Assembly: GCA_001275005.1 (NCBI GenBank)
Contig: JWZX01000835.1
Coordinates: forward strand, 1-10,902
Source: Chrysochromulina tobinii
Lineage: Eukaryota; Haptophyta; Prymnesiales; Chrysochromulinaceae
DNA: 10,902 bases
Direction of reading: 5' to 3'
Positions 1 through 6,594 of this stretch are shown here, one piece after another. The notes beneath the pieces were generated by a model that saw nothing but the letters and a program-made list of their open reading frames with translations, did not search any database and was not told the DNA's origin. Position 1 is the stretch's first letter; each line of letters opens with the position of its first letter. The translations under genes were made by a program, and so were the position numbers.

Positions 1-104
1 CTCGGACTCGTAAACTTTAAGTTTCGCGATTGCGGGTTTCCGACCACGTGTCCAACCGTTCAAACTCCGCGTTATTTTACCGGCACCCATCGCACGTGAA
101 TAAC

Positions 105-1976
105 ATGGCGAACATCGACACGCGCACCGGCACGGAAGCGGGTATTCTCAAGGCACATGCCGCAAACCCTGACCCTGACTTCGAAACCTTTGACGAGTTC
201 TCGGAGTTCATTCAAGCAAACTACCGCACCATATACATGCCGAAGATGAGCAAGGAGGTCTTCGAGGAGCTCATGGAGGCCAAGAGCCTCGCGGGCTACC
301 ACAAGAAGAAGGAGCGCGGCACGTTCCAATCCAATATCCTCGACCTCCTTCGCGACGGCGATGACGCCCTCGCGCGATGGATCAAGAAGATGCGTGAGCT
401 GCTGCCGGAGGGCAACTACATCAACGACTTCATGAACCTGAACTCGGGCCTGTGCGAGGAGAGCGGGTGGCACCGCGACCGACCCACCGAAGGCACCACC
501 ATCGCCCCGAACACGGGCCGCGCGATCGCGTACGTCATGCAGAAGGGCAAGCGCGGCAGCCTGCGGGTGCGCAGTGGCAAGTTCGAGACCGAGATCGTGG
601 TCCCGACGGGCTGCGCCATCTACGCCACCAACGAGCTGCTTGGGCTGGAGCATTGCCATGGGCTCAACGGCCTTTGCCTCTCCTACGTGCTCGAGTTGTC
701 CGTCCAGGTGATGCCTGTGGAGGCGCCGCAGGCGGCAAGGGACGCGGCTGGAAGGGCGCAGCAGGCCGAGGAGATCAACTTTGCGGCGCACCTTGAGCCG
801 TGGATGCCAGAGACGTTCTTCCTCGGGGCCAAGCTCAAGTACGGCTTTGTCGGAATCGGCTCGGTGCGGCGCTGCGCGATGGCGTGGCACCGCGGGCTAA
901 AGATGGGCAAAGGATACCTTCGCGAGCTGGGCAAGGACGAGGCGCGCCTGCTCGTCAGCGCACTGAGCCCTGAGGACCTAGCCGAAGCGGCGCGCCAGCA
1001 GGGCATGCTCACGTGGCGCATTGGGAGCCTACATCGTGGTTCGAATGAGACACTGATGCATGCGCGCCTGCTGGCGCGTGCGCTCACACTCGAGCAGTAC
1101 GAGGCGATGCCGGAGCGCGAGCGGCGCCAGCTGTGCGACCAGCTGTGGGCGCGCGCTGTGGCAGATGCTGCTCTCAGACGTGCTGGCGGCGAGGCGGCGA
1201 GGCGGCTGTGGCAGCTGAAGGAGCTGCGCAAGCGGCCCTCGCTTTCTGCGGCCGAGCTCGAGACGCGCATCGCGCTGGAGGCGGGCGAGGCGGCCGACGA
1301 GAAGGCGCAGATGAAGAGAGCGGCAAGGGGTTACCTCACGGCCGAGGAGGCCATCACCCAAGCTATTGCCGAAAAGCTCACACTGGTGCCTTCGAGCACA
1401 GACGCACGCTACAAGGGCGTGCACCGCGCCCGTACAGGCAGGTATGAGGTGCAGATCACCGAGAACGGCAAGCTGACGTACATTGGCAGCTTTGGGACCG
1501 CCGAGCAGGCGGCTCTGGAGTACGCGCGGCAGCTTGGACCAGAGCGATCGGCGGCGGCGGCGGCGGCGGCAGCGGCAGCGGCAGCGGCCAAGGGCGGTGA
1601 CCTCACGGCTGAGGAGGCCATCGCCCAAGCTATTGCCGAAAAGCTCACACTGGTGCCTTCGAGCACAGACACACGCTACAAGGGCGTGCACCGCGCCCGT
1701 ACAGGCAGGTATGTGGTGCAGATCACCGAGAACGGCAAGCTGACGTACATTGGCAGCTTTGGGACCGCCGAGCGGGCAGCTCTGGAGTACGCGCGGCGGC
1801 TTGGACCAGAGCGTTCGGCGGCGGCGGCGGCGGCGGCCAGTGGCCATTCGCGCAAGCGCCTTGCTGATATGCCAGCTGCGACGGCGGCCAGTGGCCATTC
1901 GCGCAAGCGCCTTGCTGATGTGCCAGCTGCGACTCGCAGCGGGCGCATCAGAAGTGCACCGTCGTGGCGTGAGTGA
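105..1976 (+). CDS. Putative 2OG-Fe(II) oxygenase-like protein with two AP2 DNA-binding domains
   Basis: A 623-residue intronless reading frame. The frame is open from 21 after an in-frame TAA at 18-20. I chose the ATG at 105 because it is the first ATG and has A at -3 and G at +4. Residues ~100-200 resemble a double-stranded beta-helix oxygenase: an HxD pair (His123, Asp125), a Gly-rich strand turn (KRGSLRV), a PTGCAIYATN strand, and a distal His183 or His185 followed by LSYVLEL. The Arg that usually binds 2-oxoglutarate about 8-11 residues later is not seen; CLS replaces the common RxS pattern. Residues ~205-430 are helical, charged and unrecognised. AP2 domains lie at ~435-478 and ~524-567; each has YKGV, a WLGTF-like YIGSF and an AA..YAR helix, as in plant AP2/ERF. 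Two Ala runs and two SGHSRKRLAD repeats with basic, NLS-like RKR follow. AP2 suggests DNA binding in the nucleus. Oxygenase identity is inferred and could be wrong; TET/JBP, AlkB-like or an inactive relative are all possible. Confidence 0.8.
   Translation: MANIDTRTGTEAGILKAHAANPDPDFETFDEFSEFIQANYRTIYMPKMSKEVFEELMEAKSLAGYHKKKERGTFQSNILDLLRDGDDALARWIKKMRELLPEGNYINDFMNLNSGLCEESGWHRDRPTEGTTIAPNTGRAIAYVMQKGKRGSLRVRSGKFETEIVVPTGCAIYATNELLGLEHCHGLNGLCLSYVLELSVQVMPVEAPQAARDAAGRAQQAEEINFAAHLEPWMPETFFLGAKLKYGFVGIGSVRRCAMAWHRGLKMGKGYLRELGKDEARLLVSALSPEDLAEAARQQGMLTWRIGSLHRGSNETLMHARLLARALTLEQYEAMPERERRQLCDQLWARAVADAALRRAGGEAARRLWQLKELRKRPSLSAAELETRIALEAGEAADEKAQMKRAARGYLTAEEAITQAIAEKLTLVPSSTDARYKGVHRARTGRYEVQITENGKLTYIGSFGTAEQAALEYARQLGPERSAAAAAAAAAAAAAKGGDLTAEEAIAQAIAEKLTLVPSSTDTRYKGVHRARTGRYVVQITENGKLTYIGSFGTAERAALEYARRLGPERSAAAAAAASGHSRKRLADMPAATAASGHSRKRLADVPAATRSGRIRSAPSWRE
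1334..1827 (+). repeat. Tandem duplication of the AP2 segment (267-bp period)
   Basis: Copy 1 begins at 1334 and copy 2 at 1601, an offset of 267 bp (89 codons, in frame). Over about 220 aligned bases I count 8 differences, near 96% identity. About five change the residue (ITQ/IAQ, TDA/TDT, YEV/YVV, EQA/ERA, RQL/RRL) and three are silent. Each unit runs from LTAEEAI through the AP2 domain into a poly-Ala run. This is a recent intragenic duplication. Confidence 0.93.
1551..1589 (+). repeat. GCG/GCA microsatellite encoding 13 alanines
   Basis: Thirteen consecutive Ala codons, mostly GCG with interspersed GCA, link the two AP2 domains. A shorter run of seven Ala codons at 1818-1838 follows the second domain. 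The tract is likely length-variable. Confidence 0.9.
1832..1933 (+). repeat. 51-bp tandem repeat, two copies, C-terminal tail
   Basis: Copies at 1832-1882 and 1883-1933 each encode 17 residues including SGHSRKRLAD. They differ in one visible base (ATG/GTG, giving Met/Val). The basic RKR in each copy could add to a nuclear localisation signal. Confidence 0.92.
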
Positions 1977-2250
1977 TGGCGCGTGGCTTTGTGGGCACAG
2001 TTCAGCGAGCCGCCCTTATCGGTATCCGGAAGCGGCGACGGCGGGGGCAGTGACCACGTGAGAGCAATCGTGTGGGCGCGTGCGGTGCCGAGCTGAGGCC
2101 TGAGCCCTGCTGAACTTCGGCTCCCCGTTGCCCATCGCAGCACTGAGTTTCTGCGGGCGAGCTACCTCCATGCTAGTTTGTGTACACAGTACAGTTGCGT
2201 CGTGGGAACAGGGAGCAGGCATGGACGTGAGCAGGGACACTCTAGTCTCC
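1977..2250. other. Intergenic spacer after the AP2 gene
   Basis: No convincing coding frame is present. The short frames here lack the GC-biased third positions of the neighbouring genes. A CACGTG lies at 2055-2060, within the string GACCACGTG; the same string occurs at 42-50, just upstream of the AP2 gene start. A 10-bp palindrome TGTGTACACA lies near 2179. The segment probably holds the 3' UTR of the AP2 gene and the start of the upstream region of the next gene. No AATAAA was seen. Confidence 0.5.
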
Positions 2251-2298
2251 TACGTCTGTTCGTACGTCGTTAGTACGTCCTACGTCGCATGGTACGTC
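2251..2298 (+). promoter_or_regulatory. Cluster of five TACGTC motifs (candidate bZIP-type sites)
   Basis: TACGTC occurs at 2251, 2263, 2274, 2281 and 2293, all in the same orientation, with starts 12, 11, 7 and 12 bp apart. ACGT-core hexamers are the classical targets of bZIP factors in plants and algae. Two CACGTG palindromes (2365-2370, 2418-2423) lie just downstream. The cluster is 207 bp before the ATG at 2505, so it may be part of that gene's promoter. The function is inferred. Confidence 0.45.
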
Positions 2299-2330
2299 GA
2301 TGCTTTTTAGGAAGGCTCGCGAAGGAACCC

Positions 2331-2420
2331 GTGAAACGTGAAACTACTCCAGGGTCTCCCGGCTCACGTGAAACTACTCCAGGGTGAGCCGGGAGACCCT
2401 GGAGTAGTTTCACGTTTCAC
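2331..2420. repeat. Perfect 37-bp inverted repeat (foldback) with 16-nt loop
   Basis: The arm at 2331-2367 is the exact reverse complement of the arm at 2384-2420, and the pair 2330/2421 extends it to 38 bp. The loop 2368-2383 reads GTGAAACTACTCCAGG. The 20-mer ACGTGAAACTACTCCAGGGT occurs directly at 2336-2355 and again at 2366-2385, and inverted in the right arm, so the element is built from three copies of one motif. It could be a foldback/MITE remnant, a long RNA hairpin, or a replication or repair product. No target-site duplication or transposase was identified. Confidence 0.95.
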
Positions 2421-2504
2421 GTGACCCTGGAGAGTTTGAACCGATTTGCACTTGTGAATTTCTCTTCATCAGGACTTCATGAGGCGGCAGTGGAGGCCGT
2501 GCCG

Positions 2505-4451
2505 ATGGACGCCTATAAGATTGAGCCGACGTTCTCGCGCTTAGTCATGCTCGCTGCGCTGTACGGCGTGGACGCGTCCGTGATCGCCGTGGACTGTGAG
2601 AGCACTGCACCTGCTTCCGATGAGACAAGGCGCCCTTCGCTCCTTGAATGGCTCATCCTGGCGCCAGGCAGCGCAGCAGCGGCAGCAGCTGAGCAGCTCC
2701 ACCGTGAGGCGGAGGACTTCAAGGCTCGCACAGCGGTGGCGGTGGCGGCCGCAGCATCAGCAGTAGCGCCCTCCGTCACATGCGGCGCAGCTGTGAGTGG
2801 CGATGATGCACCTGCGGCTGCAGCCGGTGCTACAGGTGCCGCTGCCGGCTCCACCGAGCCCCCCTCGCAAAGCTCATCCTCCGGTGGCTCGACGGCGCTC
2901 GGCCACCAAGCCGCTCCGATTGGCGCCGCAAGCATGTCACCGTGCGGTGCGGGCGGCGTACCCGCCGACGGCAGCGGCGAGTGCTCGCAGCCTGCTGCCC
3001 TCGAGGGCTCCCCGTCGGGCTCGGCGAGCGGTGGCGGCGGCGGTTCGCAGCCTCACCCGTCGCCACTGGGTTCGCAGCCTCACCCGTCGCCACTGGGCTC
3101 GGCAGCGGCGGCGCCGACGACCGACGAGGAGCCGCTTGAGGATGCGGCGGCGGCGGAGGCGGCGGCTGTAGCCGCGGCGCTGGCGGCCGAAGAGATTCGT
3201 CAGCCGGATTCGTCAGCAAGGGAAGAGATTCGTCAGCCGGATTCGTCAGCAAGGGATCGAGGCTCGAGCATGACGGCGGCGCATGCGGCGGCCGCTGCGA
3301 CGGAGGCGGCGGCTGCTACAGAGGCGCTGGCTGCAGAGGTGGCGGGCGCGCGCGAGCCGTCACATTCCCACAGCTGCTCGACAACCTCCGACGGGGCAAG
3401 CGGCGCTCAAGGCGGCGCGGCCGTTGACGGCGTGTCGCCGAATGCGCCCGCGACAACGCCGGCGGCTCCGCGCGCCATGCTGAGCGCCATGCTGCCGCCA
3501 CTGCCAGCCCTCTCAGGCGGCATGCAAGAGGAGGAGGAGGAGGCCATCGAGGAGGCGGTGGAGAAGGCCGTGGACGGTGAGCACGAGGACGGTCCGCCAC
3601 CGCCCAAGCGCCGAGCCACCGGCGCCGATCGTGCACCCAAACTAGGAGGCGGCGCTGCCCGCGTCGGGGCGAGCGGCAGCGTGCTTGGGACGGCGCTCGG
3701 GACGGCCGCAGCGGAACCATCGGAAACGGGGACAAGGCAGGCGGCGCAGGCGGCGGCGGCGGAGGTGCAGGCGGCAGCGGAGGCGCAGGCGGCAGCGGTG
3801 GCGCAGGCCACGGCGTTGCTGCGCAACGCGTCCGTAGCGCTCAGGGCGGCGCGTCGCCTCGAGGCGGGCATGGGGGGCGCGGAGTGGAACTGGACGTATG
3901 GGGTGGAGGAGGCGCTCACGGCAGCGCGCCAAACGCAGGCGGCCGACGGCGAGGCATGCTATCGCTTGCTTGCGGCGGAGGCTTGCCGACGAAGCTTCCA
4001 GTGGCGGTGGCAGGCGACGCCGCTGGCGGAGTCCGTACAGGCCGTCAAGGCAGAGATCGCATCACTCGGCGCGCGCGCTCACGAACTTGCGACCTTCGCC
4101 GCCCTCCGCACCGTCCCGAGTGCGAGCCATGCTGCCACGACCTCGACTCCGGACGTCGCCCAACCCGCCGCGCGCGCCCCGTCCTTCGAATTCGATCTGC
4201 GTGCCCTGTGGGGAAGTGCCCCCTGGGGACTGCCGCCGAATGGGTCACGGCAGTTGGCCTCTGGCACCCTCGAAGCCACTCGTCGCTCGTCTGCCGCGCT
4301 CGCCGAAGAGCGCGCCGTGCTGGGCGTCAAGCAGGAGCTTTGGCGCGGCCTCCTGCGCGAGCTTGAGCATCACCACGCGGCACTCACCTTTCTAGAGCGC
4401 TATCCCGAGCGCACCAAGCCCCTATACAGCTCGAAGCGTGACTTAGTCTAG
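2505..4451 (+). CDS. Unrecognised Ala-rich protein with possible nuclear signal
   Basis: 648 residues from the ATG at 2505. The frame is open upstream to a GTG at 2421 inside the foldback edge, so a spliced or earlier start cannot be excluded; the Kozak context at 2505 is weak. I do not recognise the family. Residues 1-60 look folded (MDAYKIEPTFSRLVMLAALY). Residues ~60-440 are low-complexity Ala/Ser/Gly/Pro with two tandem repeats, an acidic run (~340-362) and a basic PPPPKRRA motif at ~364-371 that resembles an NLS. Residues ~440-648 are helical and Trp/Arg-rich (AEWNWTYGVEEALTAAR; CRRSFQWRWQATPL; KQELWRGLLRELEHHHAAL) and are probably the conserved functional part. GC-rich third positions and the long open frame support a real gene. 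It ends 197 bp from the convergent minus-strand gene. A nuclear or scaffold role is a guess from composition only. Confidence 0.75.
   Translation: MDAYKIEPTFSRLVMLAALYGVDASVIAVDCESTAPASDETRRPSLLEWLILAPGSAAAAAAEQLHREAEDFKARTAVAVAAAASAVAPSVTCGAAVSGDDAPAAAAGATGAAAGSTEPPSQSSSSGGSTALGHQAAPIGAASMSPCGAGGVPADGSGECSQPAALEGSPSGSASGGGGGSQPHPSPLGSQPHPSPLGSAAAAPTTDEEPLEDAAAAEAAAVAAALAAEEIRQPDSSAREEIRQPDSSARDRGSSMTAAHAAAAATEAAAATEALAAEVAGAREPSHSHSCSTTSDGASGAQGGAAVDGVSPNAPATTPAAPRAMLSAMLPPLPALSGGMQEEEEEAIEEAVEKAVDGEHEDGPPPPKRRATGADRAPKLGGGAARVGASGSVLGTALGTAAAEPSETGTRQAAQAAAAEVQAAAEAQAAAVAQATALLRNASVALRAARRLEAGMGGAEWNWTYGVEEALTAARQTQAADGEACYRLLAAEACRRSFQWRWQATPLAESVQAVKAEIASLGARAHELATFAALRTVPSASHAATTSTPDVAQPAARAPSFEFDLRALWGSAPWGLPPNGSRQLASGTLEATRRSSAALAEERAVLGVKQELWRGLLRELEHHHAALTFLERYPERTKPLYSSKRDLV
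3042..3095 (+). repeat. 27-bp tandem repeat, two copies, in frame
   Basis: Units at 3042-3068 and 3069-3095 encode GSQPHPSPL twice in the low-complexity region of the Ala-rich protein. The two copies look identical. Confidence 0.92.
3189..3254 (+). repeat. 33-bp tandem repeat, two copies, in frame
   Basis: Units at 3189-3221 and 3222-3254 encode EEIRQPDSSAR twice. They are identical as read. Together with the 27-bp repeat about 95 bp upstream, they show repeated small in-frame duplications in this gene. Confidence 0.92.
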
Positions 4452-4648
4452 GGCCCGTGCGGGGCCGCCGGGCTTGGCGTTCCCGTTCGGCCGGCGTTGG
4501 GGTTGCGCCCGTCTGCCCGTCGGCGCAAGAGCTATAGAACACACAATTGTGTGCGTCGTGGTGAAGGGCGCGCTCCGTAGAGCGGCCCACGAGACGCCAG
4601 CGACTAGATCCGAAAATAGCTTAACTTAGTATACATACCAGAGTTCCA
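4452..4648. other. Convergent 3' spacer with 14-bp palindrome
   Basis: This 197-bp segment separates two genes that end facing each other. It contains a perfect 14-bp palindrome, CACACAATTGTGTG, at 4540-4553 and is more AT-rich near 4605-4650. It probably carries both 3' UTRs. No polyadenylation signal could be identified with confidence. Confidence 0.5.
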
Positions 4649-5248
4649 TCATCCAAACGTGTTCGGCCAGCCGCCCATCTCCTCATCCAGCAAGTCTTGC
4701 AGCGCCACTGCCGCGTGCGTGCTCGGCCGTATGGTGCGCGAGTGCATCAGCCCGTCGATCTGCCAAAGCTCGTTGCGTCGCTGCTCGCGCTGCGCCGCGT
4801 CGAGAGTCAGGCGTCGATCCCAGGCCATCATGCGGCACTGCGGGCGCGTGAAGCCCGCACGCGACAGTGCTCGCCCAAGCAGCCGGCGGCTGCGGAGGAC
4901 GAGCTGCTGCACCGACTGACGGCCGCGTAACGGCAACGCGACGATGACGAGGCCAATCTGTGCGCCGCTAGAGAGCGCTCTGCGCAAACCGAGTGCACTC
5001 GGTTGAGCTGGGGCCATGGCAGTCGCCTTGGAGAGGTACGGATCTGAACGGGCGAGGCCGACGCGGCGGAGGCCCGTGCTGGCCACGCATAGCACCTCCG
5101 TGTACGGCGGCATTGATGCGAGGAGCCGCCCGGCCATGCGCGGCGGTGCGAGCATTGTCGTCCGATCGATGCCGCCTTCGCCAACCACGACAGACCGCGA
5201 CCCGAAGGAACGCGAAAAGGTATACTTTGCAAGACCTGGAGCAGGCAT
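4649..5248 (-). CDS. Unrecognised 199-residue protein
   Basis: The reading frame runs leftward from an ATG at 5248 to a TGA at 4649-4651. Third codon positions are strongly G/C on this strand, which favours a real gene over the overlapping plus-strand frames. The frame stays open upstream into the SHIPPO gene, but that part would overlap coding sequence, so I chose Met at 5248. A later Met (MLAPPRMAG, about 5155) has a better Kozak context and could be the true start. The N-terminus (MPAPGLAKYTFSRSFGSR) is basic, Ser-rich and free of acidic residues, as in mitochondrial presequences; this is only suggestive. The C-terminal half contains CRMMAWDRRLTLDAAQREQ and a hydrophilic helix ending in LLDEEMGGWPNTFG. 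No family was recognised. It is divergent from the SHIPPO gene with 124 bp between start codons, so a shared promoter is likely. Confidence 0.6.
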   Translation of the reverse strand: MPAPGLAKYTFSRSFGSRSVVVGEGGIDRTTMLAPPRMAGRLLASMPPYTEVLCVASTGLRRVGLARSDPYLSKATAMAPAQPSALGLRRALSSGAQIGLVIVALPLRGRQSVQQLVLRSRRLLGRALSRAGFTRPQCRMMAWDRRLTLDAAQREQRRNELWQIDGLMHSRTIRPSTHAAVALQDLLDEEMGGWPNTFG

Positions 5249-5372
5249 GCAATACAAAGCGAGCGCGTCGTGTTGAGCATTTCTGTTTAGGAGGACGAGC
5301 GCCCACAAGGACGAGCGCCCAGGTCCACTAGCCCTCGGGCTCTGCGGTCGCTCGCCCGCTCGCGTCCCCACA
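5249..5372. promoter_or_regulatory. Candidate bidirectional promoter with 14-bp direct repeat
   Basis: This 124-bp gap separates the start of the minus-strand unknown gene from the start of the SHIPPO gene. AGGACGAGCGCCCA occurs at 5292-5305 and again at 5308-5321, a 16-bp period. Both 5' UTRs and any shared promoter must fit here if both starts are right. Confidence 0.4.
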
Positions 5373-6458
5373 ATGCACAAGCCATCGACCCGAAATATGC
5401 TGCCGCAGGAGTTTGGCTTCTCGCCGGGCACCTCGCTCATCGGCGGCTTCGGCACCACGGCCGCGCGCTTGGGCAGGCCCGACTATGCGCCGGAGCCATA
5501 CACTCCAGGCCCGGGCGCCTACCACACGGCAAGGAGCACAATTCAGACGAGGACGAACCGACGTGTAGACGATCTGAAGATGAATCGGACGGGCTGGGGT
5601 AGCGACAAGGGCCACGTGCTCCAGCTCGCCGCCGGTGGCCTCAATCCGGGTCCAGGAACGTATGGCGAGGAGCAGCACCCGATGGGTGACATTTTGACCG
5701 AGATGCGGCGCTCGTGGCCGGGCGTGAATTCGATGTCGGGCTTCGGCACGAACGCGAGCCTGCCTACACTGAGCAAGGCGTCCAAGTCGAACGAGCCTGG
5801 CCCGGGCCAGTACGACGTGCTGAACGCCTCGCACTTCGTCACGCGCACGCGCGGCGGCCAGCTGGACCCATATCAGGGCGCCGCGCGCGCGGCGACGGGC
5901 TCGCGGAGGACGCGCGACACGGACTCGAAGCGGTACGCAAGCTTCGCGTCTACGCGCCCCGCACACAAGTTGCCCGCGTCTGGCAACTCCGAGGCCGCCA
6001 TCGACGCACCTACGGACTTCCCGGCCCCGAACGCGTACCTGCCAACGTACTACATGATGGCGACGAAGCAAGCGCGCACGAAACTGAGCGTGGCGATGCG
6101 GCACGAGGGCGCGAGCGGCGTGTGCTTCGACACGAGCGCCAAGAAGTTCATGCCCATGGCCGATGCATGCGTCCCCGATCCCGCCAACCCTGGGCCCGGT
6201 GCGCATACCATCCCTCGGTTCAACGGCGAGCGCCCCTCCATGCGCCGACCGCAGCCGACAACGCCCGCGACTGGATTCCTCGTGAGGGCGCAGCGCTTCG
6301 GCGGCGGCGGCGGCTCGGGCGCACACGCGGCCACCGACCCGGACGCCGTGCTCGCCTTCCTCGCGTACGGGCCGATGGGCTCCGCGGGGCGGCCTGTGCA
6401 TGCACAGCAGGCGGGCGCGATCATCGCCTCGCGCGCCGCCGCGAGGAGCGCGGTATGA
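5373..6458 (+). CDS. SHIPPO/STPGR (sperm-tail PG-rich repeat) flagellar protein
   Basis: 361 residues, no intron, ATG at 5373 with A at -3. The signature PGPGxY motifs are clear: TPGPGAYH (residues ~44-51), NPGPGTYG (~91-98), EPGPGQYD (~141-148) and NPGPGAH (~272-278), with a weaker PAPNAY near 214. Each repeat is preceded by a short segment containing a Gly-Phe-Gly pattern (GGFGTTA, SGFGTNA), as in ODF3/SHIPPO-1 and related proteins. Family members bind or line microtubules in flagella and cilia; some are doublet-lumen proteins, which fits a motile flagellate stage. The C-terminus (~300-361) is Gly/Ala-rich and not diagnostic. The exact orthologue (ODF3-like, STPG, CFAP-type) cannot be told from the sequence alone. 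Confidence 0.9.
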   Translation: MHKPSTRNMLPQEFGFSPGTSLIGGFGTTAARLGRPDYAPEPYTPGPGAYHTARSTIQTRTNRRVDDLKMNRTGWGSDKGHVLQLAAGGLNPGPGTYGEEQHPMGDILTEMRRSWPGVNSMSGFGTNASLPTLSKASKSNEPGPGQYDVLNASHFVTRTRGGQLDPYQGAARAATGSRRTRDTDSKRYASFASTRPAHKLPASGNSEAAIDAPTDFPAPNAYLPTYYMMATKQARTKLSVAMRHEGASGVCFDTSAKKFMPMADACVPDPANPGPGAHTIPRFNGERPSMRRPQPTTPATGFLVRAQRFGGGGGSGAHAATDPDAVLAFLAYGPMGSAGRPVHAQQAGAIIASRAAARSAV

Positions 6459-6594
6459 CGGCTGCAGCGTTTCCGCCGCCGTGCATTAAGCAACAGTTCT
6501 CAGGGCGCAGGTCCCTCTCTAGTTGGGCAAACTGTACGAAAAAGGCAACTCCTCTCATCGAATATTCACCTGCCCAAAAGCGCGATCGGTTGGA

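Noticed and set aside
1035-1045. GGTTCGAAT, similar to a tRNA box B
   Set aside because: Inside the AP2 gene coding frame. No box A or cloverleaf could be placed around it.
1029-1898. Minus-strand 289-residue frame with repeats
   Set aside because: Its repeats mirror the AP2 duplication on the plus strand, where real domain motifs are read.
3407-3919. Minus-strand Ala/Ser-rich frame
   Set aside because: Arises from GC-rich third positions of the plus-strand Ala-rich gene; no independent motif.
5328-6401. Minus-strand 357-residue frame opposite the SHIPPO gene
   Set aside because: An Arg/Ala-rich shadow. The plus strand carries conserved PGPGxY repeats in a complete frame.
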